DNA of 64,000 nucleotides from Thermoproteota archaeon (GCA_016882195.1 VGLU01000003.1:62001-126000), one strand, 5' to 3'; numbered from the stretch's first letter, positions 29,787-39,749 are shown. The notes: generated by a model from the letters alone, not told the origin. Made by a program: numbers and translations.

Positions 29787-30548
29787 TTGTTGGTCTCTAT
29801 GAACATCATGAAGGGCGGCGTGGTACCTGACTCCTACCCTGCCCTCTACCTAAAGGACTACCGTACCCTCGTCCTGGCAGACCTGCACATAGGTTACGAG
29901 AGCGCGCTCAAGGAGAAGGGCGTCTTCCTCCCCCAGGCATCCTACCCGTACATGAAGTCTGCCATCGAGGGGATGCTGAAGATGACGCGCGCGGAGTACG
30001 TCGTCTTTGTGGGCGACGTGAAGCACGAGTTCGGCAAGCCAACCGCGCAGGAGTGGGTCGAGGTTCAGGACCTTCTAGCATTCCTGATCAACGGAGGTAT
30101 AGGTGTCCACGTCGTAAGGGGCAACCACGACAACTACATCCTGGCGATCCTGAAGAGGCTCGGCGTCCAGTTGCACGATCCGCTGATGCAGCTCGACGGC
30201 ACGGTCCTCATCCATGGCCACAAGGACGTCAAGCTCCCCCCAGAGACGAAGGTCGTGATAATGGGGCACGAGCACCCGGCGGTCTCCTCGAGGGACCTCT
30301 CAGGCTCGAGGTACAAGTTCAAGTGTTTTTTGGTGGGGAGGTGCCGTAGCTTCAAGCTGGTGGTCATGCCCGCCCTCTCACCCCTCTCCTCAGGGGTGGG
30401 AATAAACGAGACGCTTCCGGAGAAGTTATTATCTCCGCTACTCCGCGCCTCGAACATAGAGACCTTCGCCCCGATAGTTGTGGAGGAGAACGTGGGCGTA
30501 TTTCGCTTCCCGCAGATAGGTCTAATGCGTTCCATCAATAGACGGTGA
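29787..30548 (+). CDS. Archaeal metallophosphoesterase
   Basis: LADLHIGYES, FVGDVKHEFG, VRGNHDN, GHEHPAV. Confidence 0.88.
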   Translation: MLVSMNIMKGGVVPDSYPALYLKDYRTLVLADLHIGYESALKEKGVFLPQASYPYMKSAIEGMLKMTRAEYVVFVGDVKHEFGKPTAQEWVEVQDLLAFLINGGIGVHVVRGNHDNYILAILKRLGVQLHDPLMQLDGTVLIHGHKDVKLPPETKVVIMGHEHPAVSSRDLSGSRYKFKCFLVGRCRSFKLVVMPALSPLSSGVGINETLPEKLLSPLLRASNIETFAPIVVEENVGVFRFPQIGLMRSINRR

Positions 30549-30787
30549 TGGAATTAGCAGTCATTTTCATGCCGTAGGGAGTTGCTCGTCCACGGTTGAC
30601 ACAATTTCGACTAACGAGTTATCGTTACATTACACCGTCGCTGGGCTTCAGCAGAGGCAAAAACTGAAGGCGCTGAACATTACTCCGCGTCTCTTGAGCA
30701 CAGTTGAATTTTTTAAAAGGGCGGAAGCATAATAACAAAGAAGGATATTAAATTAAAAATAACGGAACAAAAGAGTAACTGAGATTC

Positions 30788-31336
30788 ATGACCCCAAGAC
30801 AGAAAGCTAGGAAATTGGGAATATTGGCTTTTGGCGTATTTCTGATGGCGGCGCTCATTGCGTCACCCGTCTTGGCTGGTTCGTATGATCAATACGGATA
30901 CAACATGAAGGCAAGAATCTTCCATGGAACGATATGGACCAGAGCACTTGCGCAGTTTAATGGCGATGCGAATGCCGCTTTGGCGTTCTTGAATCTCATG
31001 TACCCCCCAGGTCACACTATTGAGTTCTACATGCAGCAGAAGTTAATCATAAACTGGAATGCCGAGTGGGATAGGGGCTTGTCGGAAGGCTGGTCTATTC
31101 CCCCGTATGGCGCTTGGCTGACAAACGAACTAAATGGAGTAAACGAGGACGGCTCAAAGGTAATCTGGCACTCCAAGCTGGTCTGGATCGGACCATTTGA
31201 CATCTCCCTAAATGGAACATATGCACCAGACGGCGGGATGTACCTCTACCCGTGCTTCAAGCTAATAATGGACCAGGGCGTTCTTAACGGGATGCACCTG
31301 TGGGTTGCCAAAGCACTGCCCAACGGCCTAGGCTAA
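30788..31336 (+). CDS. Predicted secreted protein of unknown function
   Basis: Clear signal peptide (LGILAFGVFLMAALIASPVLAGS); no family recognised. Confidence 0.65.
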   Translation: MTPRQKARKLGILAFGVFLMAALIASPVLAGSYDQYGYNMKARIFHGTIWTRALAQFNGDANAALAFLNLMYPPGHTIEFYMQQKLIINWNAEWDRGLSEGWSIPPYGAWLTNELNGVNEDGSKVIWHSKLVWIGPFDISLNGTYAPDGGMYLYPCFKLIMDQGVLNGMHLWVAKALPNGLG

Positions 31337-31530
31337 TAATCCCATCAATCCTTCCCTTTTTCCCTAGTTCAAAAAATGAATGGGGGTACGTGGCTTACAG
31401 TCCCTTACCTAGCCTCTTTGGTTTTCTTTTGCTCTATAGGTGCTTCCTTTGAACTCGCCTATGGTCCCTAATCTACGAAACGTTTATTAAGAAAGTTATA
31501 TGCACATTAACTCTGTCTCGGAGCTGAATA

Positions 31531-31596
31531 GTGATGGTGTGGGATAATTCCTGCCAACTACATGTTTCCGTGCTTTAGACCCGGATACACCATCAC
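31531..31596 (+). promoter_or_regulatory. Leader element upstream of ilvB: 10-bp perfect inverted repeat gtgatggtgt...acaccatcac
   Basis: 31531-31540 and 31587-31596 are exact reverse complements, 46-nt loop. Confidence 0.5.
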
Positions 31597-31621
31597 GTCT
31601 GTCCGATAAGGTGGTCTTTCC

Positions 31622-33307
31622 ATGAAGTTATCTGGCGCTAAGGCGATAGTAGATTCCCTAAAGAAGGAGAAGGTAGAGGTCATATTCGGCATACCCGGCG
31701 GCTCCACGATACCCTTCTACGACGCCATCTACGAGAGCGACCTCAGACACATTCTGACGCGGCACGAGCAGTGCGCAGCACACATGGCTGACGGCTACGC
31801 CCGCGTCAAGGGCGTCCCGGGAGTCTGCACGGCCACCAGCGGTCCCGGAGCCACCAACCTCGTAACCGGTCTGGCGGTCGCCTACATGGACAGCTCCCCA
31901 GTTGTCGCGATAACGGGGCAGGTGCCTAAACCCATGATAGGAAAGGACGCCTTCCAAGAGGCGGACATCGTGGGCATAGCCAACCCCATCACCAAGTACG
32001 CGTTCCAGGTGACCTCAGCCTCCCAGATACCCGACACAATAAAGACCGCCTTCCTGCTCGCCTCCACGAACAGGATGGGCCCTGTGCTCATCGACTTCCC
32101 GAAGGACGTATTCTACGAGGAGGTGGACATAGCCGCCGCGGAGAAGCTGAACATCAAGGGCTACAGTGTTAGGTCGGGGGAGCCTCATCCGTATTCAATA
32201 AAAAAGGCACTTGGGCTGATAATCAGCTCGGAGCGGCCGATAATCCTGGCCGGCGGAGGGGTAATGGCCTCCAACGCCAGCGCGGAGCTGGTGAAGCTGG
32301 CCGAGCTCATAATGGCCCCAGTGGCTACCTCTCTAATGGGCAAGGGATCCATCCCAGAGACGCATCCTCTCTCCTTGGGTATGCTGGGCATGCATGGCAG
32401 GGGGGAGGCTAACAACGCGGCAGAGGAGGCCGACCTGATAATTGCGGTGGGGATGAGGTTCAGCGACAGGTCCACCGGCAGGCTCGAGGAGTTCGGAAGG
32501 AACGCAAAGATAATTCATATAGACATAGATCCGGCTGAGATAGGGAAGAACGTCAAGGTCGACGTCCCGATAGTTGCGGATGCTAGGAAGACCCTCTCAA
32601 CTTTACACCAAAAGCTCTCGGAGGTCGGCTCCAAGAGGGAGGAGAACGAATGGACCAAGAGGGTCCATGAGCTGAAGGATCAATTTAGCTCCAATTACGA
32701 GGAGCAGAGGGAGGGCCTGAGGCCGGGCAGGCTGATGAAACTCCTCAGGGGCATCATTCCGGGGAACGCGATAGTCACCACCGGAGTGGGTCAGAACCAG
32801 ATGTGGGCAGCCCTCCACTTCCAGGTGCTGGAGCCGAGAACCTTCATCACCTCCGGCGGTCTTGGGGCAATGGGCTTTGGTCTGCCCGCCTCCATCGGTG
32901 CCAAGGTCGCCTCCCCCGACAGACCTGTCTTCAACGTAGACGGGGACGGGGGCTTCATAATGACTGAGCAGGACCTCGCCACTGCGGTATCCGAGGGCAT
33001 CCCCACGATCTCGATAATCATGAACAACCGGGTGCTGGGCATGGTGCGCCAGTGGCAGTGCATGTTCTGCAACAAGCGGTACTCCCACACCGACCTGGGC
33101 AAGGTCCCGGACTTCGTAAAGCTGGCAGAGGCCTACGGCGCGGAGGGGGTACGGATAGGGTCATACAGGGAGTTCGAGTCCGCGGTCAAGAGGGGACTGA
33201 AGGCGGAGATTCCGGTGGTCTTGGACGTGCCCATATCGCCCGACGAGAAGGTGTATCCGATGGTTCCCCCGGGCAAGGGGCTCAAAGAGGTGGTATGGTA
33301 TGGCTGA
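31622..33307 (+). CDS. ilvB: Acetolactate synthase large subunit
   Basis: EVIFGIPGGSTIPFYDAI, TSGPGATNLVTG, GDGGFIMTEQDLATA. Confidence 0.95.
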   Translation: MKLSGAKAIVDSLKKEKVEVIFGIPGGSTIPFYDAIYESDLRHILTRHEQCAAHMADGYARVKGVPGVCTATSGPGATNLVTGLAVAYMDSSPVVAITGQVPKPMIGKDAFQEADIVGIANPITKYAFQVTSASQIPDTIKTAFLLASTNRMGPVLIDFPKDVFYEEVDIAAAEKLNIKGYSVRSGEPHPYSIKKALGLIISSERPIILAGGGVMASNASAELVKLAELIMAPVATSLMGKGSIPETHPLSLGMLGMHGRGEANNAAEEADLIIAVGMRFSDRSTGRLEEFGRNAKIIHIDIDPAEIGKNVKVDVPIVADARKTLSTLHQKLSEVGSKREENEWTKRVHELKDQFSSNYEEQREGLRPGRLMKLLRGIIPGNAIVTTGVGQNQMWAALHFQVLEPRTFITSGGLGAMGFGLPASIGAKVASPDRPVFNVDGDGGFIMTEQDLATAVSEGIPTISIIMNNRVLGMVRQWQCMFCNKRYSHTDLGKVPDFVKLAEAYGAEGVRIGSYREFESAVKRGLKAEIPVVLDVPISPDEKVYPMVPPGKGLKEVVWYG

Positions 33308-33803
33308 GGAGATGCACATAATAGCGGCGCTGGTAGAGGATAGACCCGGCGTCCTCTTCAAGGTCGCCTCCCTTATTCGAAGGAGGGGCTTCAACATCGA
33401 TACGATAACGGTTGGCAGCACGGAGAAGGAGGGACTGTCCAGGATAACCATGACAATGAGGGGCGACGAGAGGATAGTGGAGCAGGTGGTAAAACAGCTG
33501 AGCAAGATCCCCGACGTAGTGAAGATAACAGAGCTGAAGCCAACCGAGTCGGTCTACAGGGAGCTCGCTATGGTGAAGGTAGTGGCGCAGGACCCTGAGA
33601 AGAAGTCCGACATCCTCAACTACATATCCATATTCAGGGGCAGGGTCATAGACGCCTCCAAGGACTCGCTGGTCATAGAGATGGTGGGCAACACTAAGAA
33701 GATCAACGCCTTCCTCGACCTGATGAAGGGGTTCGGCATAGTCGAGCTGGCGAGGACTGGCATAGTCGCGCTGGGAAGGGGCTCAAAGTCCACCGCGGAG
33801 TGA
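33300..33803 (+). CDS. ilvN: Acetolactate synthase small subunit
   Basis: ACT domain ALVEDRPGVLFKVASLIRRRGFNIDTITVGSTE. Confidence 0.95.
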   Translation: MAEEMHIIAALVEDRPGVLFKVASLIRRRGFNIDTITVGSTEKEGLSRITMTMRGDERIVEQVVKQLSKIPDVVKITELKPTESVYRELAMVKVVAQDPEKKSDILNYISIFRGRVIDASKDSLVIEMVGNTKKINAFLDLMKGFGIVELARTGIVALGRGSKSTAE

Positions 33804-33956
33804 GCGATGGCACGGCCAACGATCGCTCTTCACAGATCCCGTGCCTGTAGCGTCCCTCCCACCGCATCCCTCCACTACTTCCAGAGCAAAGGCAAATACA
33901 CGATTCATCCACATTAAGGATTTAAGTAAGAAAGTAAGAACATACTCGGTGGCTTT

Positions 33957-34247
33957 ATGGCTAGGTACGAGAAACCCGGCGTTATCGTGGTCAGTAGTAA
34001 GGGTCAAGTAGTAATACCAAAGAACCTACGGAAGAGGCTGGGCATGGGTCCCAAGACGAAACTCTTGGTATACGGTTATCAGGACGCGGTGGTCATGAAG
34101 AAGATGGAAATACCAGATGTGGCGAAGGAACTTGAGGAGATCTTTAGGAGAGTTGATGCGAGGGTAGCCAGGTACGGCGAACTCACTGATGATGAGGTAA
34201 ACAAAATAATCCAGGACTATCGAAGGAAGAGGACGGCCTCCCCATGA
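33957..34247 (+). CDS. AbrB/MazE-type antitoxin-like protein
   Basis: SKGQVVIPKNLRKRLGMGPKTKLLV. Confidence 0.85.
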   Translation: MARYEKPGVIVVSSKGQVVIPKNLRKRLGMGPKTKLLVYGYQDAVVMKKMEIPDVAKELEEIFRRVDARVARYGELTDDEVNKIIQDYRRKRTASP

Positions 34248-34257
34248 AGGTTGCAAA

Positions 34258-34684
34258 ATGAAGGTTGTACTCGACACCAACGTCCTAGTCTCTGCTCTGA
34301 TCAAGGCCGGAAAGCCGAGGGAGCTCCTCTTCAAGATAACTGGTGGAGGAGCAGAGTTGTTCTTGTCCAGAGGCATTCTGAAGGAACTCCTCGAGGTAGC
34401 CGACGACCAAAGAATAAGGAGGTATGTCGACGAGGATGACGTGATCGCCTTTACGAGGACCTTGGGGGGGCATCGCAAGAATAGTTAGGGTGAGGTCCAA
34501 GTTCAGAGCTGTAAAGGATGATCCCAACGACGACATCATACTGAGGACCGCACACGACTGCAGAGCCAAATATGTGGTCTCGGCGGATAGGCACCTACTT
34601 TCACTGGGCGAGTTCAGAGGAATAAAAATAGTAACTGCGAATGAGATGCTGGAGATCTTAAGCAAGAAGATGAATTTAAGGTAG
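34258..34684 (+). pseudogene. PIN-domain (VapC-like) toxin split by +1 in a G7 run (34464..34470)
   Basis: ORF 34258..34488 (VVLDTNVLVSALI) and 34490..34684 (DDIILRTAHDCRAKYVVSADRHLL) form one PIN domain; removing one G restores TLGGIARIVRVRSKFRAVKDDPND. Confidence 0.85.
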
Positions 34685-34911
34685 GGTTCTCCTCCGTGCG
34701 CACAATTGCACCACACTGGCCTGTCTCGAATTCTTTTATGCCTACTTCCTTCTTTACCAAAAGTAGATACAATGTATGAGGTATATCCAAAGCAAAACAT
34801 GGAGTTTCTGTTTGGAGAGTATCTGAATTTCGAATCGATAATAAAGACGGCTTTCGGGCGTCGGTCACCTTTATAAAGCGGTTCAATCCTATTCTGTGGA
34901 AGGTGTTGCGC

Positions 34912-35901
34912 ATGGCAGTCATCTACAAAGATGGTGACGCTGATCTATCTGTCCTCAAGGGCAAGACCATAGCCGTTTTGGGCTACGGTAGCCAAGGCAG
35001 GCACCAAGCTCTGAACCTGAAGGACAGCGGAATGAAGGTGATAATCGGCCTGAAGAGGGGCAGTCCATCGTGGAAGAGGGCGGAGGACGAGGGCCTCAAA
35101 GTGTTTGAGGTTGCTGAGGCATCGAAGAAGGCCGACTTCATAATCCTGCTTGTACCAGACGTCCAGCAGCCGGAGGTCTACAGAAAGGAGATCGCTCCCT
35201 ATCTGACCAAGGGGAAGATGCTGGGCTTCTCCCACGGGTTCAACATCCACTTCGGCCTCATCAAGCCGCCCAAGGATGTGGATGTCATAATGGTAGCACC
35301 GAAGAGCCCGGGCGTGAGGGTGAGGGAGGAATACCTCAAGGGATACGGCGTGCCGGCACTTGTTGCCGTATACCAAGATCACTCCAAGAAAGCGATGAAT
35401 GAGGCCCTCGCCTGGGCTAAGGCGATAGGCTCCACGAGGCCGGGTGTCATCGAGACCACCTTCAAGGAGGAGGCCGAGACCGACATCTTCGGAGAGCAGT
35501 GCGTCCTAGTCGGAGGTCTGATGGAGCTCATAAAGACCGGCTTCGAGGTTCTGACCGAGAGCGGCTACCAGCCCGAGCTCGCCTACTTCGAGGTATGCAA
35601 CGAGGCCAAGCTCATCATGGATCTGATCTTCCAGGGCGGGATGGAGGGGATGCTAAGGGGCGTCAGCGACACGGCAAAGTACGGCGGACTCGTCTACGGT
35701 CCAAAGGTCATCGACGATGAGGTAAAGGCAAAGATGTACCTGGTGCTCGACAACATAGTGAAGGGCAACTTCGCGAAGGAGTGGATGAGCGACCCGGAGG
35801 AGAGCAACAAGCGCCTGAAGGCACTTATGAAAGAGTCCTCAAAGCACCCCATCGAAAAGACCGGGAAGGAGATAAGGCACCTGATGGGACAGGAGAGGTA
35901 A
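34912..35901 (+). CDS. ilvC: Ketol-acid reductoisomerase
   Basis: GYGSQGRHQALNLKDSGMKVIIGL, KEEAETDIFGEQCVLVGG. Confidence 0.95.
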   Translation: MAVIYKDGDADLSVLKGKTIAVLGYGSQGRHQALNLKDSGMKVIIGLKRGSPSWKRAEDEGLKVFEVAEASKKADFIILLVPDVQQPEVYRKEIAPYLTKGKMLGFSHGFNIHFGLIKPPKDVDVIMVAPKSPGVRVREEYLKGYGVPALVAVYQDHSKKAMNEALAWAKAIGSTRPGVIETTFKEEAETDIFGEQCVLVGGLMELIKTGFEVLTESGYQPELAYFEVCNEAKLIMDLIFQGGMEGMLRGVSDTAKYGGLVYGPKVIDDEVKAKMYLVLDNIVKGNFAKEWMSDPEESNKRLKALMKESSKHPIEKTGKEIRHLMGQER

Positions 35902-36111
35902 ACTCCCTTCTCCTTTTTGAGTAGCACCTTCCATCTTTTGGAATCCAAGCGGTCTGTAATTAGGAATGAGCGTATAGTTGTGATTGTATGGCTTTTCGTC
36001 TGAACCTTAAAGGTTTAGAGCAAATTTCAGCTAATCATTAAATAAGCCAACAGATCATATAATAGATGATTTTGTCATGTTGCCCGACAAAACCCTAGAT
36101 GTCTGCAAAGG

Positions 36112-36519
36112 CTAAATAGCTTCGAAGCCCGCCTCCCGGAAGTGGGCGTCAAAAGTAAACGCCCTCTGTATACCCATCCTCTTCATAAGGGCAAACGAGG
36201 TGCAGTCTGTAAAGCTGCACTCCCCCCTCCGCTTGAAGAGGTCCCACGCCTCCCTGAACACCCCTTCATCAACCCACACTATGGTCGTGAAGGGGGACGA
36301 CTGCAGCGCCTCCCCGACGCTGAGGGCGAGTTCATGCTGATGGAGGACGCACCTGATGAAAGTGACGGTCTCGTCGAAGACATAGTCCGATATGTAGAAG
36401 CGAGTGAGGGGTACCTCGCCCTTCTCGATCTTGGCCACCACCTCGCGCGCCTTGGCGTGGTTCCTGTCGTCGATGTTGTAGTAGGCGACGAGGGCGGAGG
36501 TGTCAAGAAAGATCTTCAA
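36112..36519 (-). CDS. PIN-domain toxin (VapC-like), TTG start overlapping the antitoxin stop
   Basis: LKIFLDTSALVAYYNIDDRNH; FTDCTSFALMKRMGI. Confidence 0.85.
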   Translation of the reverse strand: MKIFLDTSALVAYYNIDDRNHAKAREVVAKIEKGEVPLTRFYISDYVFDETVTFIRCVLHQHELALSVGEALQSSPFTTIVWVDEGVFREAWDLFKRRGECSFTDCTSFALMKRMGIQRAFTFDAHFREAGFEAI

Positions 36520-36752
36520 TGCTGGCCCCTCTCGTAAAGAGAGCCGTCGAGGTCGGTGGAGTCTGTCTTTATTCCCGTCTTCACTGGCTTCACGCGGAAG
36601 AGGGGATCCTCCGCTATCGATATCTGGGCGCAGACCCACTGCTGGATGGCCTCCCGAACTCCCTGCTTTACCGTCACCTTCTTCTTCGCTACGGCCTTCT
36701 GAAGGAGGGCATACTCCTGCTCCGGTAGCTCGGTCTGGACCACTCTCGCCAT
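36516..36752 (-). CDS. Antitoxin-like partner (RHH/VapB type)
   Basis: MARVVQTELPEQEYALLQKAVAKKKVTVKQGVREAIQQWV; overlaps the PIN gene. Confidence 0.7.
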   Translation of the reverse strand: MARVVQTELPEQEYALLQKAVAKKKVTVKQGVREAIQQWVCAQISIAEDPLFRVKPVKTGIKTDSTDLDGSLYERGQH

Positions 36753-36769
36753 GACATTCACCAATAACA

Positions 36770-36782
36770 TGTAATAGTTACA
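36770..36782. promoter_or_regulatory. Palindrome tgtaaTAGttaca upstream of the antitoxin gene, possible operator
   Basis: Perfect 5+3+5 dyad 18 nt from the ATG at 36752. Confidence 0.45.
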
Positions 36783-36915
36783 TTTAATATTAACATTTCG
36801 GTTGCATGAAAACATCGGGCGACCTCCGCAATAATGTAACCCTATAAAACTCAATCGCTATGCGCCAAGTATTTCACTATGGCCACCAAAACTGCGGGGG
36901 CTCAGGGTTATTAGG

Positions 36916-37149
36916 TTGCAGGGGAGAATTATCCATGGTGCGCGCTTGACTGATACCATCACTATCCCAAAGGGGCTATTAAGGGATCTTTATTCGGGAC
37001 TGGCTAAAGTAGAAGAGGTTCTAGCAACGATCGAGGAGCTGATGGACAAGGAAGGGATAGAGCGTATCCGGAAGGCTGAAGCAGGATACAAGAAAGGAGA
37101 CTACGTAGCCATACGGGACAGCCAAGACGTTCTGAAGCACATGAAGTAA
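36916..37149 (+). CDS. Antitoxin-like small protein
   Basis: Small ORF immediately before a RelE-like fragment. Confidence 0.45.
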   Translation: MQGRIIHGARLTDTITIPKGLLRDLYSGLAKVEEVLATIEELMDKEGIERIRKAEAGYKKGDYVAIRDSQDVLKHMK

Positions 37150-37174
37150 CGGGTATCCCTGAGGGCAGAGGGTC

Positions 37175-37393
37175 TTGGCATACAAAGCCGCCGTAACAAA
37201 GAACTTTCTCAGGGCGCTCAAAAAGTTATCTGGCGGGCTACGGACTAGGGTTCTAAAGGAGATTGACGAAGTTATAGCTGTTGCTATCCCTTTTATGGAA
37301 ATACGGCCCGTCTACCCTCTTAGCCTTGCTTGGACGAATCGCCTACCGGATCCACATGGATTATGCAGTGCTGGCAGCCCGTCTCGCGACTGA
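37175..37393 (+). pseudogene. Truncated RelE/ParE-type toxin remnant
   Basis: MAYKAAVTKNFLRALKKLSGGLRTRVLKEIDEVIA resembles a RelE N terminus, then homology stops and the ORF runs antisense to the next gene. Confidence 0.5.
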
Positions 37394-37754
37394 CCCTCGC
37401 CTCGACCTCGTGTGCTATTCTGTCAGCCTCCTCAATGGGGGTGCCCCTCGCGATTTCGATATGGAAACCGGTGTGAATAATGTTCGGTCCCACATATTTC
37501 GCCTTCAGATCAAGGACTCCTAGGACACCTTCCACCGACCTTGCCGTTGTCGAATCGATATTGATGGCCTTGTCGAAGCACTCCATGGCCTCCCCATACT
37601 TCCCGAGGTTCACCAAGGCGGTGCCCTTGCCGCCCCATGCGATAGCATTGTTGGGATCCATCTTCAGCGCCAAGTCGAAGTACATTATGGCCTCCTCGTT
37701 CTTGCCGATCTCTAGGCGGATGCTCCCCCTCGTGGTCATCTCTTCAGAGTTCAT
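37320..37754 (-). CDS. TPR repeats fused to a CDF-transporter-like cytoplasmic (ZT_dimer) domain
   Basis: EEAIMYFDLALKMDPNNAIAWGGKGTALVNLGKYGEAMECFDKAINID then SVEGVLGVLDLKAKYVGPNIIHTGFHIEIARGTPIEEADRIAHEVEARV. Confidence 0.65.
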   Translation of the reverse strand: MNSEEMTTRGSIRLEIGKNEEAIMYFDLALKMDPNNAIAWGGKGTALVNLGKYGEAMECFDKAINIDSTTARSVEGVLGVLDLKAKYVGPNIIHTGFHIEIARGTPIEEADRIAHEVEARVSRETGCQHCIIHVDPVGDSSKQG

Positions 37755-37961
37755 GACCGGTCTCCGTTAATAAGAGGGAGCGTCCACACGCAAAGGTTGC
37801 GGACTTCGTTACAAGAACAGACTAGACCGATGCCATAAATGGAAATTAAAGTCCGTAGAAATTGCATGGTAACCGGATGGAACCTCTCGATGGACTGTCG
37901 GCAAAACCAAAAAAGTTATTAGTCTTGGTGGCTACCGATGATATTCGTCGAGGGGTAATTG

Positions 37962-39555
37962 ATGGGGGATTACCAAATCGAGGTCCGTTGAGATATACGA
38001 CACGACACTGCGCGATGGCGCGCAGTCAAAGGATGTGATCTTCTCCCTCCAAGACAAGCTGAGGATAACCGCCAAGCTTGATGAATTCGGCATCTCTTTT
38101 GTAGAGGGCGGGTGGCCCGGCTCGAACCCGAAGGACGAGGAGTACTTCAGGCGGGTTAAGGGCCTCCCCCTGAAGAACACGGAGGTCGTGGCCTTCGGGA
38201 GCACGCGCAGGAGCGGCATAAAGCCCTCGGCAGACCAGAACCTGAACGCGCTGGTGAACAGCGGTGTCCGCACAGTAACCATATTCGGCAAGGCTTGGGA
38301 CCTGCACGTCAAGACCGTATTAAAGACCACCTTAGAGTCAAACATGGATATGGTCTATGACTCGGTTAGGTATCTGAAGGACCATGGCCTGAAGGTGATA
38401 TTTGATGCCGAGCACTTCTACGACGGCTTCAAGAACAATAGGGATTACGCCACGGGCATCGTAAGGACGGCGGCTGATGCAGGTGCAGGGACCGTCGTCC
38501 TCTGCGATACAAATGGAGGTACGCTCCCTCACACATTCTCCGAGGTCACGAAGGAGGTCGTCTCCTTCCTTAAGGTTCCCGTAGGTGTGCACTGCCACAA
38601 CGACTCCAGTGCGGGCGTTACAAACTCTTTAATGGGCGTGCTGGCAGGAGCGAGGCACGTTCAAGGGACCATAAATGGCATAGGCGAGAGGTGCGGAAAC
38701 GCGGACATCTGCCAGATAATACCCGCCCTTGAGCTGAAGATGGGCATCCGGACCTCGCGGTTGCCGAGGAACCGGCTGAAGTCCCTCAAAGCCCTCTCCA
38801 TGTACGTCTATGAGATGCTCCATATGCACCCCAACCCCTACCAGCCGTACGTCGGGGAGAACGCATTCGCCCACAAGGGAGGGGTACACGTGGATGCCGT
38901 CGTAAAGAACCGCGTCGCTTACGAGCACATCGATCCCGATCTGGTGGGCAACCTGCGGCTCTTCTCAGTCTCCGAGCTCTCCGGAAAGGCGAACATACTC
39001 GCCAAGGCGAGGGAGTTCGGTCTGTGCGTTGCCGAGGGGGACCCGGTCGTGACCAGGCTGCTCAGCAGGATAAAGGAGATGGAGTTTCATGGTTACCAGC
39101 TCGAGGGCGCCGACGGCTCCCTCTACCTCCTGATGGCAAAGGAGCTTGGGACGTACCGCAAGCTCTTCTCGGTTCTGCAGTGGAGGACGATAAGCGAGTC
39201 GAGGGATGGCGGCTTTGCGGCCGAGAGCTCGATAAAGATAAGGGTCGGCGATAAGGAGATATACGTCGTCTCTGAGGGCAACGGCCCGGTGAACGCGCAG
39301 GACAGGGCCCTCAGGAAGGCGATGACCGAGTTCTTCCCTGAGATAAACAGGATACAGCTGATAAACTACAAGGTCTCAATAGCCGAGGCGGCGGAGGGCA
39401 CGGCCTCCTCCGTCAGGTCGTTCATTGAGTTCACAGACGGCAGGTCAAACTGGATAACGGTGGGCGTATCAACGAACATTCTAGAGGCCAGCAAGCAAGG
39501 TCTGATAGACGGCTACGACTACTACCTGCAGAGGGCGAAACTACGAGTTAAATGA
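37962..39555 (+). CDS. cimA: (R)-citramalate synthase-like; 5' end disturbed
   Basis: Coding extends upstream of track start 38035 (VEIYDTTLRDGAQSKDV); EGGWPGSNPKDEEYF, VHCHNDSSAG, C-terminal LeuA-type regulatory domain. Confidence 0.85.
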
Positions 39556-39605
39556 TGATAATAGAAAGAAAAAAAATAGAAAAAAGAATAGAAAAAGGAA
39601 TGGGC

Positions 39606-39749
39606 TTACTTCATTGCAGCCCTAAAGAACGTGCCGCAGCCTGAGCACTTGTAAAGACCGATGTTAATCGCTTTCTTCCCCTTTGGGGCGAGCTTCCAGG
39701 TCTTAGTTGGTTTATCGACGTTCTTTCCACATTTCGGGCACTTGGCCAT
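39606..39749 (-). CDS. Small zinc-ribbon protein (47 aa)
   Basis: Translated by eye: MAKCPKCGKNVDKPTKTWKLAPKGKKAINIGLYKCSGCGTFFRAAMK; two CxxC pairs. Confidence 0.8.
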   Translation of the reverse strand: MAKCPKCGKNVDKPTKTWKLAPKGKKAINIGLYKCSGCGTFFRAAMK

